NCBI GenBank assembly: GCA_037147175.1
Contig: JBAWVS010000004.1
Location: 25,934 to 89,933, forward strand
Direction: 5' to 3'
Origin: a bacterium
GTDB lineage: Bacteria > Cyanobacteriota > Vampirovibrionia > Gastranaerophilales > UBA9971
Length of the DNA: 64,000 nt
The notes under the pieces were generated by a model that had not been told where the DNA came from, made no database searches, and worked only from the letters and a program-made list of their open reading frames with translations. Position 1 is the first letter of the stretch. Every line of letters starts with the position of its first letter. The position numbers and the translations under genes were made by a program. Positions 19,062 through 27,815 of the stretch are shown here, piece by piece.

Positions 19062-19150
19062 TTATACTGAACTCGTTAAAATGAGTTTAGCCTTCCAGAG
19101 AGGCAAAGCCGCTCTTCAGGCTTTCGCTCCTGCTTCGCGAAAAAAATTAA
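19062..19150 (+). repeat. Hairpin repeat family F, copy 1
   Basis: It begins TTATACTGAA and contains GAGTTT, the GGCAAAGCC hairpin core with flanking AGAG/CTCT arms, and TTTCGC. The same order of landmarks occurs at 50967-51062. It fills the spacer between the CBS gene and a small helical protein gene. Confidence 0.6.
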
Positions 19151-19210
19151 GATAAGAAAGAGTTTTTTGCGAAACATTTTATAGTCTCAATACATTATTA
19201 GGATAGATAT

Positions 19211-19477
19211 ATGAACAAAGTTAAAGCCGCTGAAGACTTCCTTAAAAGTCTCGAAAACCCTCAGATAACAATGGATATAATGGTTGACAGAATTGATGTC
19301 CAAATGCTTTATGTAATTAACAATTATGCCGATTTGATTTCAAAAGTCAGAAAAAAAACCAGCAGCCTTGAAGAAAAAGACATTGTAACCTGTTCTATGA
19401 TAATAGGCTATTTGTTAAAAAGCCATTTAGACCGTTACGAACTAGATCAGAGCTTAAAAATAAATGTTATGGATTAA
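19211..19477 (+). CDS. Small helical protein of unknown function
   Basis: An 88-residue protein that is predicted to be mostly alpha-helical by its heptad-like pattern and lack of Gly/Pro. It is acidic overall with a central hydrophobic helix (CSMIIGYLLKS, about residues 60-70) too short and polar to be a clear membrane span. I recognise no family. AGGAT lies upstream of the ATG. It is convergent with mnmE, the two stops being three bases apart. Confidence 0.62.
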   Translation: MNKVKAAEDFLKSLENPQITMDIMVDRIDVQMLYVINNYADLISKVRKKTSSLEEKDIVTCSMIIGYLLKSHLDRYELDQSLKINVMD

Positions 19478-19479
19478 TC

Positions 19480-20853
19480 TTACTTGCCAATACAGAAGTT
19501 ATCAAAAATATTATTAATAATTTCTTCTGAGATGACTTCTCCTGTGATTTCTCCAAGTGCGATGAGGGCAGACTTTAAATCAATTAAAATCAAATCCTGA
19601 ATTTCACTATTTTTGCAGGCACTTAATGATTGTTCAAGTGAAGCCAGGCTTTTTGCAAGACATTCCTGTTGACGTGTATTTGTACAAAATTCATTTGAAG
19701 CGTCTTCAGTTATTATAAGTTTTCTAATTTCTTTTTTGATTAAATCAAGCCCTATTTTTGCTTTTGCAGAAATTTTAATAGTGCTTTGACTGTCATTGCA
19801 GCTTTCCACTAAATCTGATTTTGAGCCGATTTTTATTACTTTTTTGTTTTTTATCTCTTCATAAATTGCAAGGTCTTCAGTTTTGAGTCCTTGAGTTAAA
19901 TCATAAATAAAAAGAATTAAATCTGCATTTTCTATACAGCTTTTAGTTTTATTTATACCGATAGATTCAATATAGTCGCTTGAATTATTGGAATCCAGAT
20001 TTCTTATTCCTGCCGTATCCATTAAAATTACAGGGATTCCGTCTATATCAACGGATTCTTGAATAATATCTCTTGTTGTACCGGGAATTTCTGTTACTAT
20101 TGCTCTTTCCATATCAAGAAGGGCGTTAAACAAAGAGGATTTTCCCACATTGGGTTTGCCTGCAAAGGCAATTTTTAAGCCATCTCTCATTAAATTCGAG
20201 GAATTTGCCGTTAATAAAATAAGATTTATCTTTTTTATAAAAAAATTGAGTTTTTCCTCTATAAAAAAATACTCGGGCTCATTGACTTCTTCGGGAAAAT
20301 CAATAGCTGCTGTCATCATCGATAAAAGATCTAGAACTTCCTTCCTTAAATTATTTATGTGATTAGAGAGATTCCCCGATAAATTTCCTGCCGCAGCTTG
20401 AGAAAACTTGTCAGTTTTCGAATGAATAAGGTCAAGAACAGCTTCTGCTCTACTTAAGTCCAATTTTCCGTGCATAAAAGCTCTCTTAGAAAACTCGCCT
20501 TTTTCCGCAAGTCTTGCTCCTTCTTTAAGGCAGAGCTTTAGGATGTTTTTTACAACATTAATGCCTCCATGACATTGAATTTCAAAAACATCTTCTCCCG
20601 TGTAGCTGTTCGGGTTTTTAAAACAGAGAACAATTACTTCATCTATAGGTTTTTTGTTACTGATTATCCAGCCATGATAAATTTTATTTGGCTTAAAATC
20701 AGGCAGGATCTTATCTTGCAGCGTTGTAGAAAATATTTTCGAGATAATTTCCTGCGATTTTTCTCCGGAAATCCTTACGATACCGACCCCGCCTGTTCCA
20801 AGAGGAGTTGCAATTGCTGCTATTGTATCATTTTGGTTATAAATTTTTTTCAT
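19480..20853 (-). CDS. mnmE: tRNA modification GTPase MnmE
   Basis: With MnmG it modifies uridine 34 of certain tRNAs (5-carboxymethylaminomethyl or related). The N-terminal folate-binding domain opens NDTIAAIATPLGTGGVGIVR. The G domain has P-loop GKPNVGKSS, PGTTRD, DTAG and a (N/S)KSD-type G4. The C-terminus ends in the family CIGK motif, whose cysteine is functional. ATG 20853 gives the standard N-terminus; a TTG at 20868 is in frame and has AGGG closer to it, so the true start is uncertain by five codons. It lies directly downstream of yidC, part of the conserved rpmH-rnpA-yidD-yidC-mnmE order. Confidence 0.96.
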   Translation of the reverse strand: MKKIYNQNDTIAAIATPLGTGGVGIVRISGEKSQEIISKIFSTTLQDKILPDFKPNKIYHGWIISNKKPIDEVIVLCFKNPNSYTGEDVFEIQCHGGINVVKNILKLCLKEGARLAEKGEFSKRAFMHGKLDLSRAEAVLDLIHSKTDKFSQAAAGNLSGNLSNHINNLRKEVLDLLSMMTAAIDFPEEVNEPEYFFIEEKLNFFIKKINLILLTANSSNLMRDGLKIAFAGKPNVGKSSLFNALLDMERAIVTEIPGTTRDIIQESVDIDGIPVILMDTAGIRNLDSNNSSDYIESIGINKTKSCIENADLILFIYDLTQGLKTEDLAIYEEIKNKKVIKIGSKSDLVESCNDSQSTIKISAKAKIGLDLIKKEIRKLIITEDASNEFCTNTRQQECLAKSLASLEQSLSACKNSEIQDLILIDLKSALIALGEITGEVISEEIINNIFDNFCIGK

Positions 20854-20878
20854 TTTGCAAGGAATCAATTTTCCCTAT

Positions 20879-22015
20879 TTACCACTTTGATTTATTATTT
20901 TTTTTCTCGGAAGAATTTTCTTTAGCCGCATCACCAACACCTTCTGTAAGACTTTTTGGTTCAGAAGCCACTATGTCTATAATATCAGGTTTTTTAGGAT
21001 TTTCTGCCTCTATTTGCTTGTTAATTACAACAGTTTGTATCACTTGAATAACATTGCTCACTACCATATACAGCAAAACACCAGCTGGAATCGGAACAAA
21101 TACAAACATACCCGTAACCATTATCGGCATCATCTTGCCCATACTGTCTTGCATTGCTTGTTGGGCAGGATCAGCAGGTACATTTTTCTTTCCTGATGTC
21201 ATTACCTTCTGAGAAAGGAACATTGTGAGACCGAACAGAATAACAAGCACTAAAACGTCAGGATGAAAGACTGTTTTTGCCTTGACTGTCGAAACTTGGG
21301 CTACCAAAAGGCCGTCTCTCTTATTAAATGTTACATTCTCAATTTCCTTTGTTGCATTGTTTATTATAGGAACTTGGGCTGTCTGAATTTTATCCATTTC
21401 ACTAAATTTCAAATCCGTTATTTGATTTTCAAGATTTATTTTTAAGTCAACAGGTTCTCCCGGAATTATATTTCCCTGAATTTCAACAGACTTATTAGGA
21501 TCTTTAACTGCCACTTCCTGTTTTTTATTATTAATATAAACAGTGATAGTTTTTTCTGTTGAAAATGTATCATGTTCTTCTACACCAAATATCTTGTCTC
21601 CCACGACTCCGGCATGGCTTCTCATTGTAGAATCGAGCCTTTTAACGAATAAAAATGATGTTTTGCCTGCCATTTGTATAAATTGAGGACTCATAAGGGC
21701 AGAGTAAAGCATAATGAATATCGGCAGCTGAATCAACATCGGAAAACACCCTGCAAACGGATTAAAACTGTGTTCTTTATAAAATTCCGCGATTTTTTTC
21801 TGCATCATTTGAGGATTGCTTTTGTATCTCTCCTGCAATTCTTTAAGTTTTGGAGCAAGCTGTTGAGTTTTTATCATTGAACGCTGCTGTGCAACACTCA
21901 GGGGCCACATTGCAAGCCTTATAATCACTGTCAAAAGAACTATAGCTAGACCGTAACTTCCTGCTATATCTGCAAGAGCTTTTAATATTTGTACTGTTAA
22001 AGCTGAAAAATCCAC
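20879..22015 (-). CDS. yidC: Membrane protein insertase YidC
   Basis: Inserts and folds inner-membrane proteins, alone or with Sec. The Oxa1/YidC core is complete: the first helix YGLAIVLLTVIIR, the cytoplasmic hairpin with QERYK, then NPFAGCFPMLIQLPIF. Between the second and third core helices lies a hydrophilic insertion of about 110 residues (about 132-245), predicted periplasmic. Cyanobacterial YidC proteins, as I recall them, have an insertion at the same place, while most bacterial forms do not. The N-terminus lacks the large P1 domain of proteobacterial YidC. The tail is short, charged and Lys-rich, as in ribosome-binding forms. Confidence 0.96.
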   Translation of the reverse strand: MDFSALTVQILKALADIAGSYGLAIVLLTVIIRLAMWPLSVAQQRSMIKTQQLAPKLKELQERYKSNPQMMQKKIAEFYKEHSFNPFAGCFPMLIQLPIFIMLYSALMSPQFIQMAGKTSFLFVKRLDSTMRSHAGVVGDKIFGVEEHDTFSTEKTITVYINNKKQEVAVKDPNKSVEIQGNIIPGEPVDLKINLENQITDLKFSEMDKIQTAQVPIINNATKEIENVTFNKRDGLLVAQVSTVKAKTVFHPDVLVLVILFGLTMFLSQKVMTSGKKNVPADPAQQAMQDSMGKMMPIMVTGMFVFVPIPAGVLLYMVVSNVIQVIQTVVINKQIEAENPKKPDIIDIVASEPKSLTEGVGDAAKENSSEKKNNKSKW

Positions 22016-22142
22016 TATATTAACCTCACTTCACGAATCTTCTTTTTGTTTATTTTTTTATAATCCCATAAAAAAAATTTTTATCCTACGCGTTTATTTA
22101 ATATTGTAGCTTATTTATGTAAAGTTTTGTAAACAACACAGG

Positions 22143-22167
22143 GGGAAACTGTCAATTTCCCTTTTTT
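22143..22167 (+). terminator. Plus-strand intrinsic terminator in the yidC upstream region
   Basis: GGGAAA (22143-22148) and TTTCCC (22156-22161) form a short stem followed directly by a T run. There is no plus-strand gene upstream, as yidC is on the minus strand, so it could end an antisense transcript or act as an attenuator for the small gene at 22226. Confidence 0.55.
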
Positions 22168-22225
22168 AGAGACCTTATAACATCTGGATTCAAAAATTAT
22201 TTAAAGAAAAATAGAGTGAAAAACG

Positions 22226-22537
22226 ATGCAAAATATTTCATTTAAAGGTGTTGTTAGAATCCCTACACCTAATAGTCAAAACGATTCTAAAATACAATCT
22301 GCTTATTATGACGCAATTAATCATCCAAACCTCGGATGTATGGAAATAAAAAAGAATGAAATTGTTGTGCGTTTTTATGAAGACAGTGTAAAAGATGGAA
22401 AAGAAAAAAAATTCTTGGACGAGTTAAATAAAATAGGGGTGGATTATTGTCATTTAAAAAATGATGCGTTGAAATATAAAGATGGAATATATCCTGAAGC
22501 AGAGCAATTTGAAAAAGCAAATATATGGACTGCTTAA
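22226..22537 (+). CDS. Small protein with N-terminal ISFKG motif, unknown function
   Basis: A 103-residue soluble-looking protein whose residues 4-8 read ISFKG. Similar hydrophobic-x-F-x-G motifs begin other unrelated small proteins in this window (see findings). The body has alternating strand and helix patterns and no family I know. It is transcribed against the flanking yidD and yidC genes and so splits an otherwise conserved cluster. There is only a weak purine-rich ribosome site. The composition is as AT-rich as its neighbours, so no sign of recent transfer. Confidence 0.68.
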   Translation: MQNISFKGVVRIPTPNSQNDSKIQSAYYDAINHPNLGCMEIKKNEIVVRFYEDSVKDGKEKKFLDELNKIGVDYCHLKNDALKYKDGIYPEAEQFEKANIWTA

Positions 22538-22565
22538 AATATTTTTGATTTTAACAAAACAGCTT

Positions 22566-22772
22566 CTAAGGAACAGGGTCATATCCGCCAGGATTAAACG
22601 GATGGCATCTTACAATTCTTTTAATCCCCAAAAAAATTCCTTTTAACAGTCCGTATTTTAATATTGACTGTTTTGTATATTCCGAGCATGTCGGGTAAAA
22701 CCGACAATTTTTCGGAAAAAATCCTGATATTCTCTGATATATTTTTATAAGTAAAATTGCTATTCTTTTCAT
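22566..22772 (-). CDS. yidD: Membrane protein insertion efficiency factor YidD
   Basis: A small protein found beside rnpA and yidC in most bacteria that helps membrane protein insertion. The family core is plain: [20 protein letters not shown], then a GxxKGIxLGIKRIxRCHPF-type tail ending in GGYDPVP. Start ATG 22772 gives 68 residues, the normal size. The frame is open 19 codons further upstream, but those codons come from the adjoining repeat element, so the shorter form is preferred. Confidence 0.93.
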   Translation of the reverse strand: MKRIAILLIKIYQRISGFFPKNCRFYPTCSEYTKQSILKYGLLKGIFLGIKRIVRCHPFNPGGYDPVP

Positions 22773-22813
22773 GTTTTTCTTTTTTTTATTACTTAATGAC
22801 TTGAATTGCTGAA

Positions 22814-22932
22814 TAAATTTTCGCGTCATTGCGAGGAGAGGCTTTAGACTCGACGCGGCAATCCATTTTGTTTTTTATAGATTGCTTCGCTACACTCGCA
22901 ATAACGATTTTGACGATTTAGTAATTCCAGTT
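22814..22932 (-). repeat. Dispersed ~118 bp palindromic repeat, copy B
   Basis: Inverted copy of the element at 14481-14598, between yidD and rnpA. The same blocks occur in the opposite order: CGTCATTGCGAGGAGAGGC, GACTCGACGCGGCAATCCAT, then ATAGATTGCTTCGC. Differences from copy A are scattered substitutions. Confidence 0.88.
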
Positions 22933-22969
22933 TAATAATATTATACAGTAAAAGCATTTTTTTATTTAT

Positions 22970-23014
22970 AAAAGAGGCTAATCGCCACTTAAATCAAGCG
23001 TTTAATCTCTTTTT
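22970..23014 (-). terminator. Possible terminator after rnpA
   Basis: Imperfect inverted repeat with arms 22970-22985 (AAAAGAGG...CGC) and 22998-23014 (GCG...CTCTTTT). Read on the minus strand it follows the rnpA stop and ends CTCTTTT. Confidence 0.4.
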
Positions 23015-23027
23015 ACATAAAGATACC

Positions 23028-23417
23028 TTATAAATTAAATCTTTTAGCAGCTTTTTTAAAACAATCTATAACACCGGCATGCACTTGATTATAATCCGCT
23101 TCAAGAATAGGAATACGCGCTAGAAAAATCAAAAATTCATAATTTTTCAACAAAAATTCATCGGTTTTTCTGATATTTCTATAAGTTTCACGCATAAGCC
23201 TTTTAGCTCTATTTCTTTTAACGGCTCTCTTATGAACTTTTTTGCCTACAACAAAACCTACTTTTGTCGGGATAGACGGATCTGCCTTTTTTCTTCCCAC
23301 ATATAAAATAAGCAGAGGATTTGCAACTGACCTTTTCAGGTTGTAAATAGTTGAAAATTCTCTGCTTGTTTTTAATCTTTCATCTTTTGGCAGCACTATT
23401 TTTATACCGATTATCAT
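23028..23417 (-). CDS. rnpA: Ribonuclease P protein component
   Basis: Protein subunit of RNase P, which matures the 5' ends of tRNAs. The 129 residues contain the family opening LPKDERLKTSREF, KVGFVVGKKVHKRAVKRN and the RNA-binding RNRAKRLMRE signature (about residues 68-78). The ATG at 23417 has AGGA almost abutting it; a GTG seven codons in would give the textbook start before LPKDERL. It lies 86 bases after rpmH on the same strand, the usual order. Confidence 0.95.
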   Translation of the reverse strand: MIIGIKIVLPKDERLKTSREFSTIYNLKRSVANPLLILYVGRKKADPSIPTKVGFVVGKKVHKRAVKRNRAKRLMRETYRNIRKTDEFLLKNYEFLIFLARIPILEADYNQVHAGVIDCFKKAAKRFNL

Positions 23418-23503
23418 TCCTGGTTTAGATTTCTGTTTTCGGGACGGAACTATATTTTTTTACAAATCTTCAATATTTTCCCGAGAACAAACTCAAATAA
23501 GGA

Positions 23504-23659
23504 CTAAGCCCTTTTTTTAAGCTGAATACCAAGTTTATGACGACCTCTTCTTCTTCTTGATTTAATAACATTTCTGCCTTCAGAAGAACTCATTCTTATT
23601 AAAAAGCCGCTTACGCGCTGTCTTTTTCTTTTTGTACCTTCAAGTGTACGTTTACTCAT
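23504..23659 (-). CDS. rpmH: 50S ribosomal protein L34
   Basis: A 51-residue, very basic protein. It opens [19 protein letters not shown] and continues with [19 protein letters not shown], which is the L34 pattern throughout. AGGAG lies eight bases before the ATG. It heads the rpmH-rnpA-yidD-yidC-mnmE cluster. dnaA, its divergent neighbour in many bacteria, is absent; proC occupies that side. Confidence 0.96.
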   Translation of the reverse strand: MSKRTLEGTKRKRQRVSGFLIRMSSSEGRNVIKSRRRRGRHKLGIQLKKRA

Positions 23660-23756
23660 TGCTAATTGCTCCTTATATATTTTAATATTGTTAATTTTTC
23701 AATCGTAAATTCATTTAATCATGATAATAAAAAATAATAAAGATTAATTTACAAAG

Positions 23757-23785
23757 TTTACAGCGACTTTAAAATTAGTTATAAA
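23757..23785 (+). promoter_or_regulatory. Sigma-70 promoter for proC
   Basis: TTTACA at 23757-23762 and TATAAA at 23780-23785 are 17 bases apart. Transcription would start near 23792, about 50 bases before the proC ATG, which has AAAGGAG upstream. Confidence 0.5.
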
Positions 23786-23843
23786 ATAAGTAGAATTATT
23801 TGAATTTAGAAATGATGCATAATTTATAAAAAAGGAGATTTTC

Positions 23844-24659
23844 ATGGCAATTAATAAAAAAATAGGCTTCATTGGCGCAGGAACAATGGCAAAAGCAATA
23901 ATAAAAGGTTTATTAAATTCCGGAGCTGTCCCTTCAGAAAACATTATGGCTTCCGAAGTTTCTGAAGAATTGGCTAAACAAGCTTCTGCTGTTCTTGGAA
24001 TCAATGTTATTACCGACAACAAAGAAGTTACAAAAAATTCTGACATAGTATTCCTATGTATAAAGCCTTATGGAGTTATAGAATCCGTTTTATACGAAAT
24101 AAAAGACTTTATTACCCCTGAGAAACTTGTTGTTTCAATAGCAGCAGGCGTAAGCACTGATTTTATTGAAGACACACTGAGCCGTAAAACTCATGTAATC
24201 AGAGTAATGCCAAACACTCCCGCAGTTGTCAACGAAGGAATGTCTGCAATCGCTAAAGGTCGTCATGCAACTGATGAACAGGCTGATTTAGTGCTTGAAT
24301 TATTTAAAAGCATTGGAAGAGCCATCAGAGTGCCTGAGAGGCTTATTAATACCGTAACCGGCATTAGCGGCAGCGGTCCTGCTTTTATTTTTCTGATAAT
24401 AGAGGCTCTTGCTGACGGTGGAGTCAGACTTGGATTGACAAAACAGGCAGCCCTAGAACTTGCAGCCCAAACATGTTTAGGTGCTGCAAAAATGGTTCTT
24501 GAAACAGGCAAACATCCCTCTGTACTCAAAGACGAAGTTACAACACCTGGCGGCTGTACAATAGCAGGCTTGTTGGTAATGGAAGAGGAAAAAGTAAGAG
24601 CAGCCATGTCCAAAACTGTTATAGAAACTGCTCATGCCGCTTCTGGTTTGGGAAAATAA
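23844..24659 (+). CDS. proC: Pyrroline-5-carboxylate reductase
   Basis: Catalyses the last step of proline synthesis with NAD(P)H. The 271 residues have the Rossmann start IGFIGAGTMAKAIIKGL, the RVMPNTPA segment near residue 117, and the C-terminal family signature around GSGPAFIFLIIEALADGGV and TTPGGCTIAGL. AAAGGAG lies nine bases before the ATG. The Xer gene follows after 33 bases and may share its transcript. Confidence 0.97.
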   Translation: MAINKKIGFIGAGTMAKAIIKGLLNSGAVPSENIMASEVSEELAKQASAVLGINVITDNKEVTKNSDIVFLCIKPYGVIESVLYEIKDFITPEKLVVSIAAGVSTDFIEDTLSRKTHVIRVMPNTPAVVNEGMSAIAKGRHATDEQADLVLELFKSIGRAIRVPERLINTVTGISGSGPAFIFLIIEALADGGVRLGLTKQAALELAAQTCLGAAKMVLETGKHPSVLKDEVTTPGGCTIAGLLVMEEEKVRAAMSKTVIETAHAASGLGK

Positions 24660-24692
24660 GATAATTGAAAACAACTTACAAAAAGGTCTTTC

Positions 24693-25607
24693 ATGGAAGT
24701 ATTCAAAGAAAATTCGGAAAACACAACTGATTTAAACACTTTTTATGAGTTTCTTTCCGAATACATAGAATATTTGTTTATAGAAAGAGGTCTTTCTCCT
24801 AATACAGAACAAGCTTACAGGAGAGATTTAACTTTTTTTATCGATTTTCTGGAACAAAACAGCATTCATTGTTTTGAAAAATTGACACGTTCTATAATAA
24901 ACGCTTATATCAGGGAAATGAAGCAAAATAAGCTCTCTGCTACGAGCATAACGAGAAAAATTGCTTCTCTTAGGGGCTGGTTCAAATGGATGACAGCCAA
25001 TGAACTAATTGAACACGATCCCACTCTCAGTATAGAGCAGCCAAAACTCGAGAGAAGGTTGCCTAAAGTTCTGACTACAGGAGAAATGGAGAATATTTTA
25101 TCCCAGCCGCTGTCTTTTCGTGATAAAGCAATTATAGAGCTTCTTTATGCGGCAGGATTGCGGGTTTCTGAACTGGTAAATCTCGACATAGGAAACATAA
25201 GTCTAGACGGCGGATATGTCAGGTGTTTCGGGAAGGGTTCAAAAGAAAGACTCGTGCCTGTAGGAGAAGAAGCAAAACTTAAAATTAAAAATTATCTAAA
25301 AGAAAGAGATTTTGTTCTTAGGAAAATCAAGAAAAAAACTGAAGTTTTGTTTGTTTCGGAAAAAGGGGAGCGAATTTCGAGGCAAGATGTTTATTTGCTG
25401 GTTAAAAATCTTGGGAAAGTTGTAAACAAGCACATAACTCCTCATACGATAAGGCACAGTTTCGCCACCCACCTGCTTGAAAATGGAGCTGACTTAAGAA
25501 TTGTTCAAGAATTACTGGGGCATTGCGATGTTTCAACAACACAACTGTACACCCATATAAGCAAAAAACGCCTTAAAGACGTTTATTTTGCTATTAATAA
25601 TGATTAA
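24693..25607 (+). CDS. Tyrosine recombinase of the XerC/XerD type
   Basis: Site-specific recombinase of the size (304 residues) and layout of chromosome-dimer resolution enzymes. An N-terminal SAM-like DNA-binding domain (about 20-110) contains the [15 protein letters not shown] pattern. The catalytic set is complete: Arg in AAGLRVSEL, Lys in [22 protein letters not shown], His in LLGHCDVST and the nucleophile Tyr in LYTHIS. XerC and XerD cannot be told apart by eye. It is coupled to proC and has no integrase-type neighbours, so a housekeeping role is likely. Confidence 0.94.
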   Translation: MEVFKENSENTTDLNTFYEFLSEYIEYLFIERGLSPNTEQAYRRDLTFFIDFLEQNSIHCFEKLTRSIINAYIREMKQNKLSATSITRKIASLRGWFKWMTANELIEHDPTLSIEQPKLERRLPKVLTTGEMENILSQPLSFRDKAIIELLYAAGLRVSELVNLDIGNISLDGGYVRCFGKGSKERLVPVGEEAKLKIKNYLKERDFVLRKIKKKTEVLFVSEKGERISRQDVYLLVKNLGKVVNKHITPHTIRHSFATHLLENGADLRIVQELLGHCDVSTTQLYTHISKKRLKDVYFAINND

Positions 25608-25618
25608 ATAAAATATTA

Positions 25619-26668
25619 TTAACCCTGCGAAATCTTAAAAACAACATAAATCAGGTAAATAATATAAAACAATCCGCCTGTCATAAGTGCTGACGGCTGC
25701 AAAACTCCTTTGTTGCGGATGATATTGAGATAAACAACCCCTACAGAAAGATAAACAACTATCACATTTGCAAGAGCATCCATACTTAATACCCAAGGAG
25801 TAAGCGATAACCCAACCGCTGTAGGGATACAACTCTGAAAAACCATTGCTCCCGTTATGTTTCCTAAGGCAAGTGTATCTTTTTTTGCTCTTATCCAAAT
25901 TACGCTGTTGAATTTTTCAGGAAGTTCGGTTGCAATCGGTGTAATGATAAGACTTAAGATAAGCGGATTTATTTTGAAAAAAGTAGACAAAAACTCTATT
26001 TGCCCAACAAATACATGAGCAAGAAGAATTATGCCGACAAGAGAGAGCAATAATTGAAACAAAATAAAAGGTAGCTGCAAAGCCTCAGGCGGTTCTATAT
26101 ATTTTGTAAGGTAAAGGGCTGCAAGTTCTTCCTGTCCGCCTTCTTGCTCTTTACTTGCTGTTTGGATTGTTTTTACAACATATACCAGATAAATCAGCAA
26201 TAAAAGACCTGCCATAACTAATTTTAAAGGTTTAAACGGAATGAAAGAACTTAAAATAGAAATTGTATAGGCAAGTGCAAAATAATGAAGATCCCTAAAC
26301 ATAACAACTGTATTGACAGGCATTTCTTTAGTACGTCTTCCTGCCTTTGTAAAGATTATTACAGCAAGCCCTGTTACGAAAAAGGCAAGTGTACCGAGTA
26401 AAAATGGCGCACCAAGTATTGCTCCTATCCCTATTTCTTGGGCTTTTTCCATATTTGTCCCTGCAATATAAGCCCCTATTATTGCAACAAGTGGAACTAT
26501 TGTTTCAGGGAGAGCCGTTCCGACAGCAGCAAGTACACTTCCTACAGCGCCTTCAGATAAATTCAATTCTTCGCCCAGATGCTCCACTGCATTCGTAAAA
26601 ACCACACAGGCAAGCACTATCAGCGCTAAAATAATTAATATTGATACAAATGATAAAAAAACTTCCAT
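25619..26668 (-). CDS. Sodium/calcium exchanger family membrane protein
   Basis: A 349-residue integral membrane protein with about ten hydrophobic helices. Two inverted alpha-repeat signatures of the CaCA family are visible: GTALPETIVPLVA near residue 51 and PIATELPEKFNSV near 246, whose acidic residues bind the cation. A hydrophilic loop (about 168-185) separates the halves. It probably exports Ca2+ or another cation in exchange for Na+ or H+; the ion is not determinable here. It is convergent with the Xer gene, 11 bases between stops. Confidence 0.87.
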   Translation of the reverse strand: MEVFLSFVSILIILALIVLACVVFTNAVEHLGEELNLSEGAVGSVLAAVGTALPETIVPLVAIIGAYIAGTNMEKAQEIGIGAILGAPFLLGTLAFFVTGLAVIIFTKAGRRTKEMPVNTVVMFRDLHYFALAYTISILSSFIPFKPLKLVMAGLLLLIYLVYVVKTIQTASKEQEGGQEELAALYLTKYIEPPEALQLPFILFQLLLSLVGIILLAHVFVGQIEFLSTFFKINPLILSLIITPIATELPEKFNSVIWIRAKKDTLALGNITGAMVFQSCIPTAVGLSLTPWVLSMDALANVIVVYLSVGVVYLNIIRNKGVLQPSALMTGGLFYIIYLIYVVFKISQG

Positions 26669-26808
26669 AATTCACTCTTCTTTTTTAATTTATTTCAGAT
26701 TAGTTATGATTATGCTACAATTTTGAGGTAAACGCAAAAAATTTATTGCGAAGTGGCAGTTATATTTTTTTAAAATTAAAACCAGCCTAATAAAAAGAAA
26801 TTTAATTG

Positions 26809-27801
26809 ATGATGAATACAGTTCAAAAAGTAGCGGAAAGCATTAAAAAAGCAAAAACTGTTATAATTTTCCACCATGTCGCTCCTGACGGAGATGGACT
26901 TGGTTCTGCACTTGCTCTAAGAGAAATGATAAGCCAGCTTGGCAATGTGAGTAAACTGGACGCTGTTATTACAGGGAAAATCCCTGACTTATACAGATTT
27001 TTGCCCGGTATAGAATATTTAAAAAAATCAAATGATACCGAGCTGCATCAGAGCTATGATCTCGCAATCACGGTTGATTGCGCATGCAAAGACAGGTTAG
27101 GAGACGCTACTGAGTTATTTAACAACGCCAGAAACACAATAAATATAGATCATCACATAAGCAACGAAGGTTTTGCCGATATTGACTGGATAAACCCTAT
27201 AGCATCGGCTACAGGTGAAGTTTTATTCGGATTAATTGAACCTCTTGGCGTTAAGTTGACACAAAATATTGCTATTGACCTCTATACAGCCATATTGACA
27301 GATACCGGCGGGTTTAAATTCGAAAATACAAAGCCGGAAACATTTAAAATTTGCGCTGAATTGCTTGAAGCAGGAGCCAATCCGGTTAATATTTACGAAA
27401 AATGCTATGAATCAAAGCCTCTTGCCATGGTTCAACTTCATGCAAGGGCTATTGATAACGCAGTTTATATCGAAAACAATGAAATAGTATACACCACCAT
27501 AACAAGAAAGCTTCTTGAAGAGATAAATGCAAGTGATGAGTACATAGATGGGATTACAGAAGCATTAAGACAGATTAATTCGGTAAAAATGGCGCTTGTG
27601 TTTAAGGAAACCATTAAAGGCTCAACTAAGGTAAGCTTTAGAAGTAACGGCATAGATGTTTGCGAAATAGCAAGCTTCTTTGGCGGAGGCGGTCATAAGC
27701 TTGCAGCAGGATGTTTGCTGGAAAAAAACCTTAACGAAGCGGTAAATGATGTCATTAAAACTGTTCGAAAACAGGTTATAAAAGCTAAAATACACGTTTA
27801 A
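26809..27801 (+). CDS. DHH-family phosphoesterase (NrnA-like oligoribonuclease/pAp phosphatase)
   Basis: Predicted to degrade very short RNA, pAp or dinucleotides such as pGpG, the breakdown product of c-di-GMP. Motifs in order are HHVAPDGDGLGS near residue 24, VDCACKDRLGD, the DHH signature in NIDHHISNEGF near 110, and the DHHA1 substrate loop FGGGGHKLAAGC near 289. The 330-residue length matches NrnA. The start is one of a TTG-ATG-ATG run; ribosome site is weak. Which substrate it prefers cannot be told from sequence. Confidence 0.9.
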   Translation: MMNTVQKVAESIKKAKTVIIFHHVAPDGDGLGSALALREMISQLGNVSKLDAVITGKIPDLYRFLPGIEYLKKSNDTELHQSYDLAITVDCACKDRLGDATELFNNARNTINIDHHISNEGFADIDWINPIASATGEVLFGLIEPLGVKLTQNIAIDLYTAILTDTGGFKFENTKPETFKICAELLEAGANPVNIYEKCYESKPLAMVQLHARAIDNAVYIENNEIVYTTITRKLLEEINASDEYIDGITEALRQINSVKMALVFKETIKGSTKVSFRSNGIDVCEIASFFGGGGHKLAAGCLLEKNLNEAVNDVIKTVRKQVIKAKIHV

Positions 27802-27815
27802 ATAAAAATTTTATA

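Noticed and set aside
22773-22829. Upstream 19-codon extension of YidD
   Set aside because: The codons derive from the dispersed repeat; the family starts at the later ATG.
23660-23843. Possible replication origin beside rpmH
   Set aside because: No TTATCCACA-type DnaA boxes and no dnaA; the spacer is short and holds a proC promoter.
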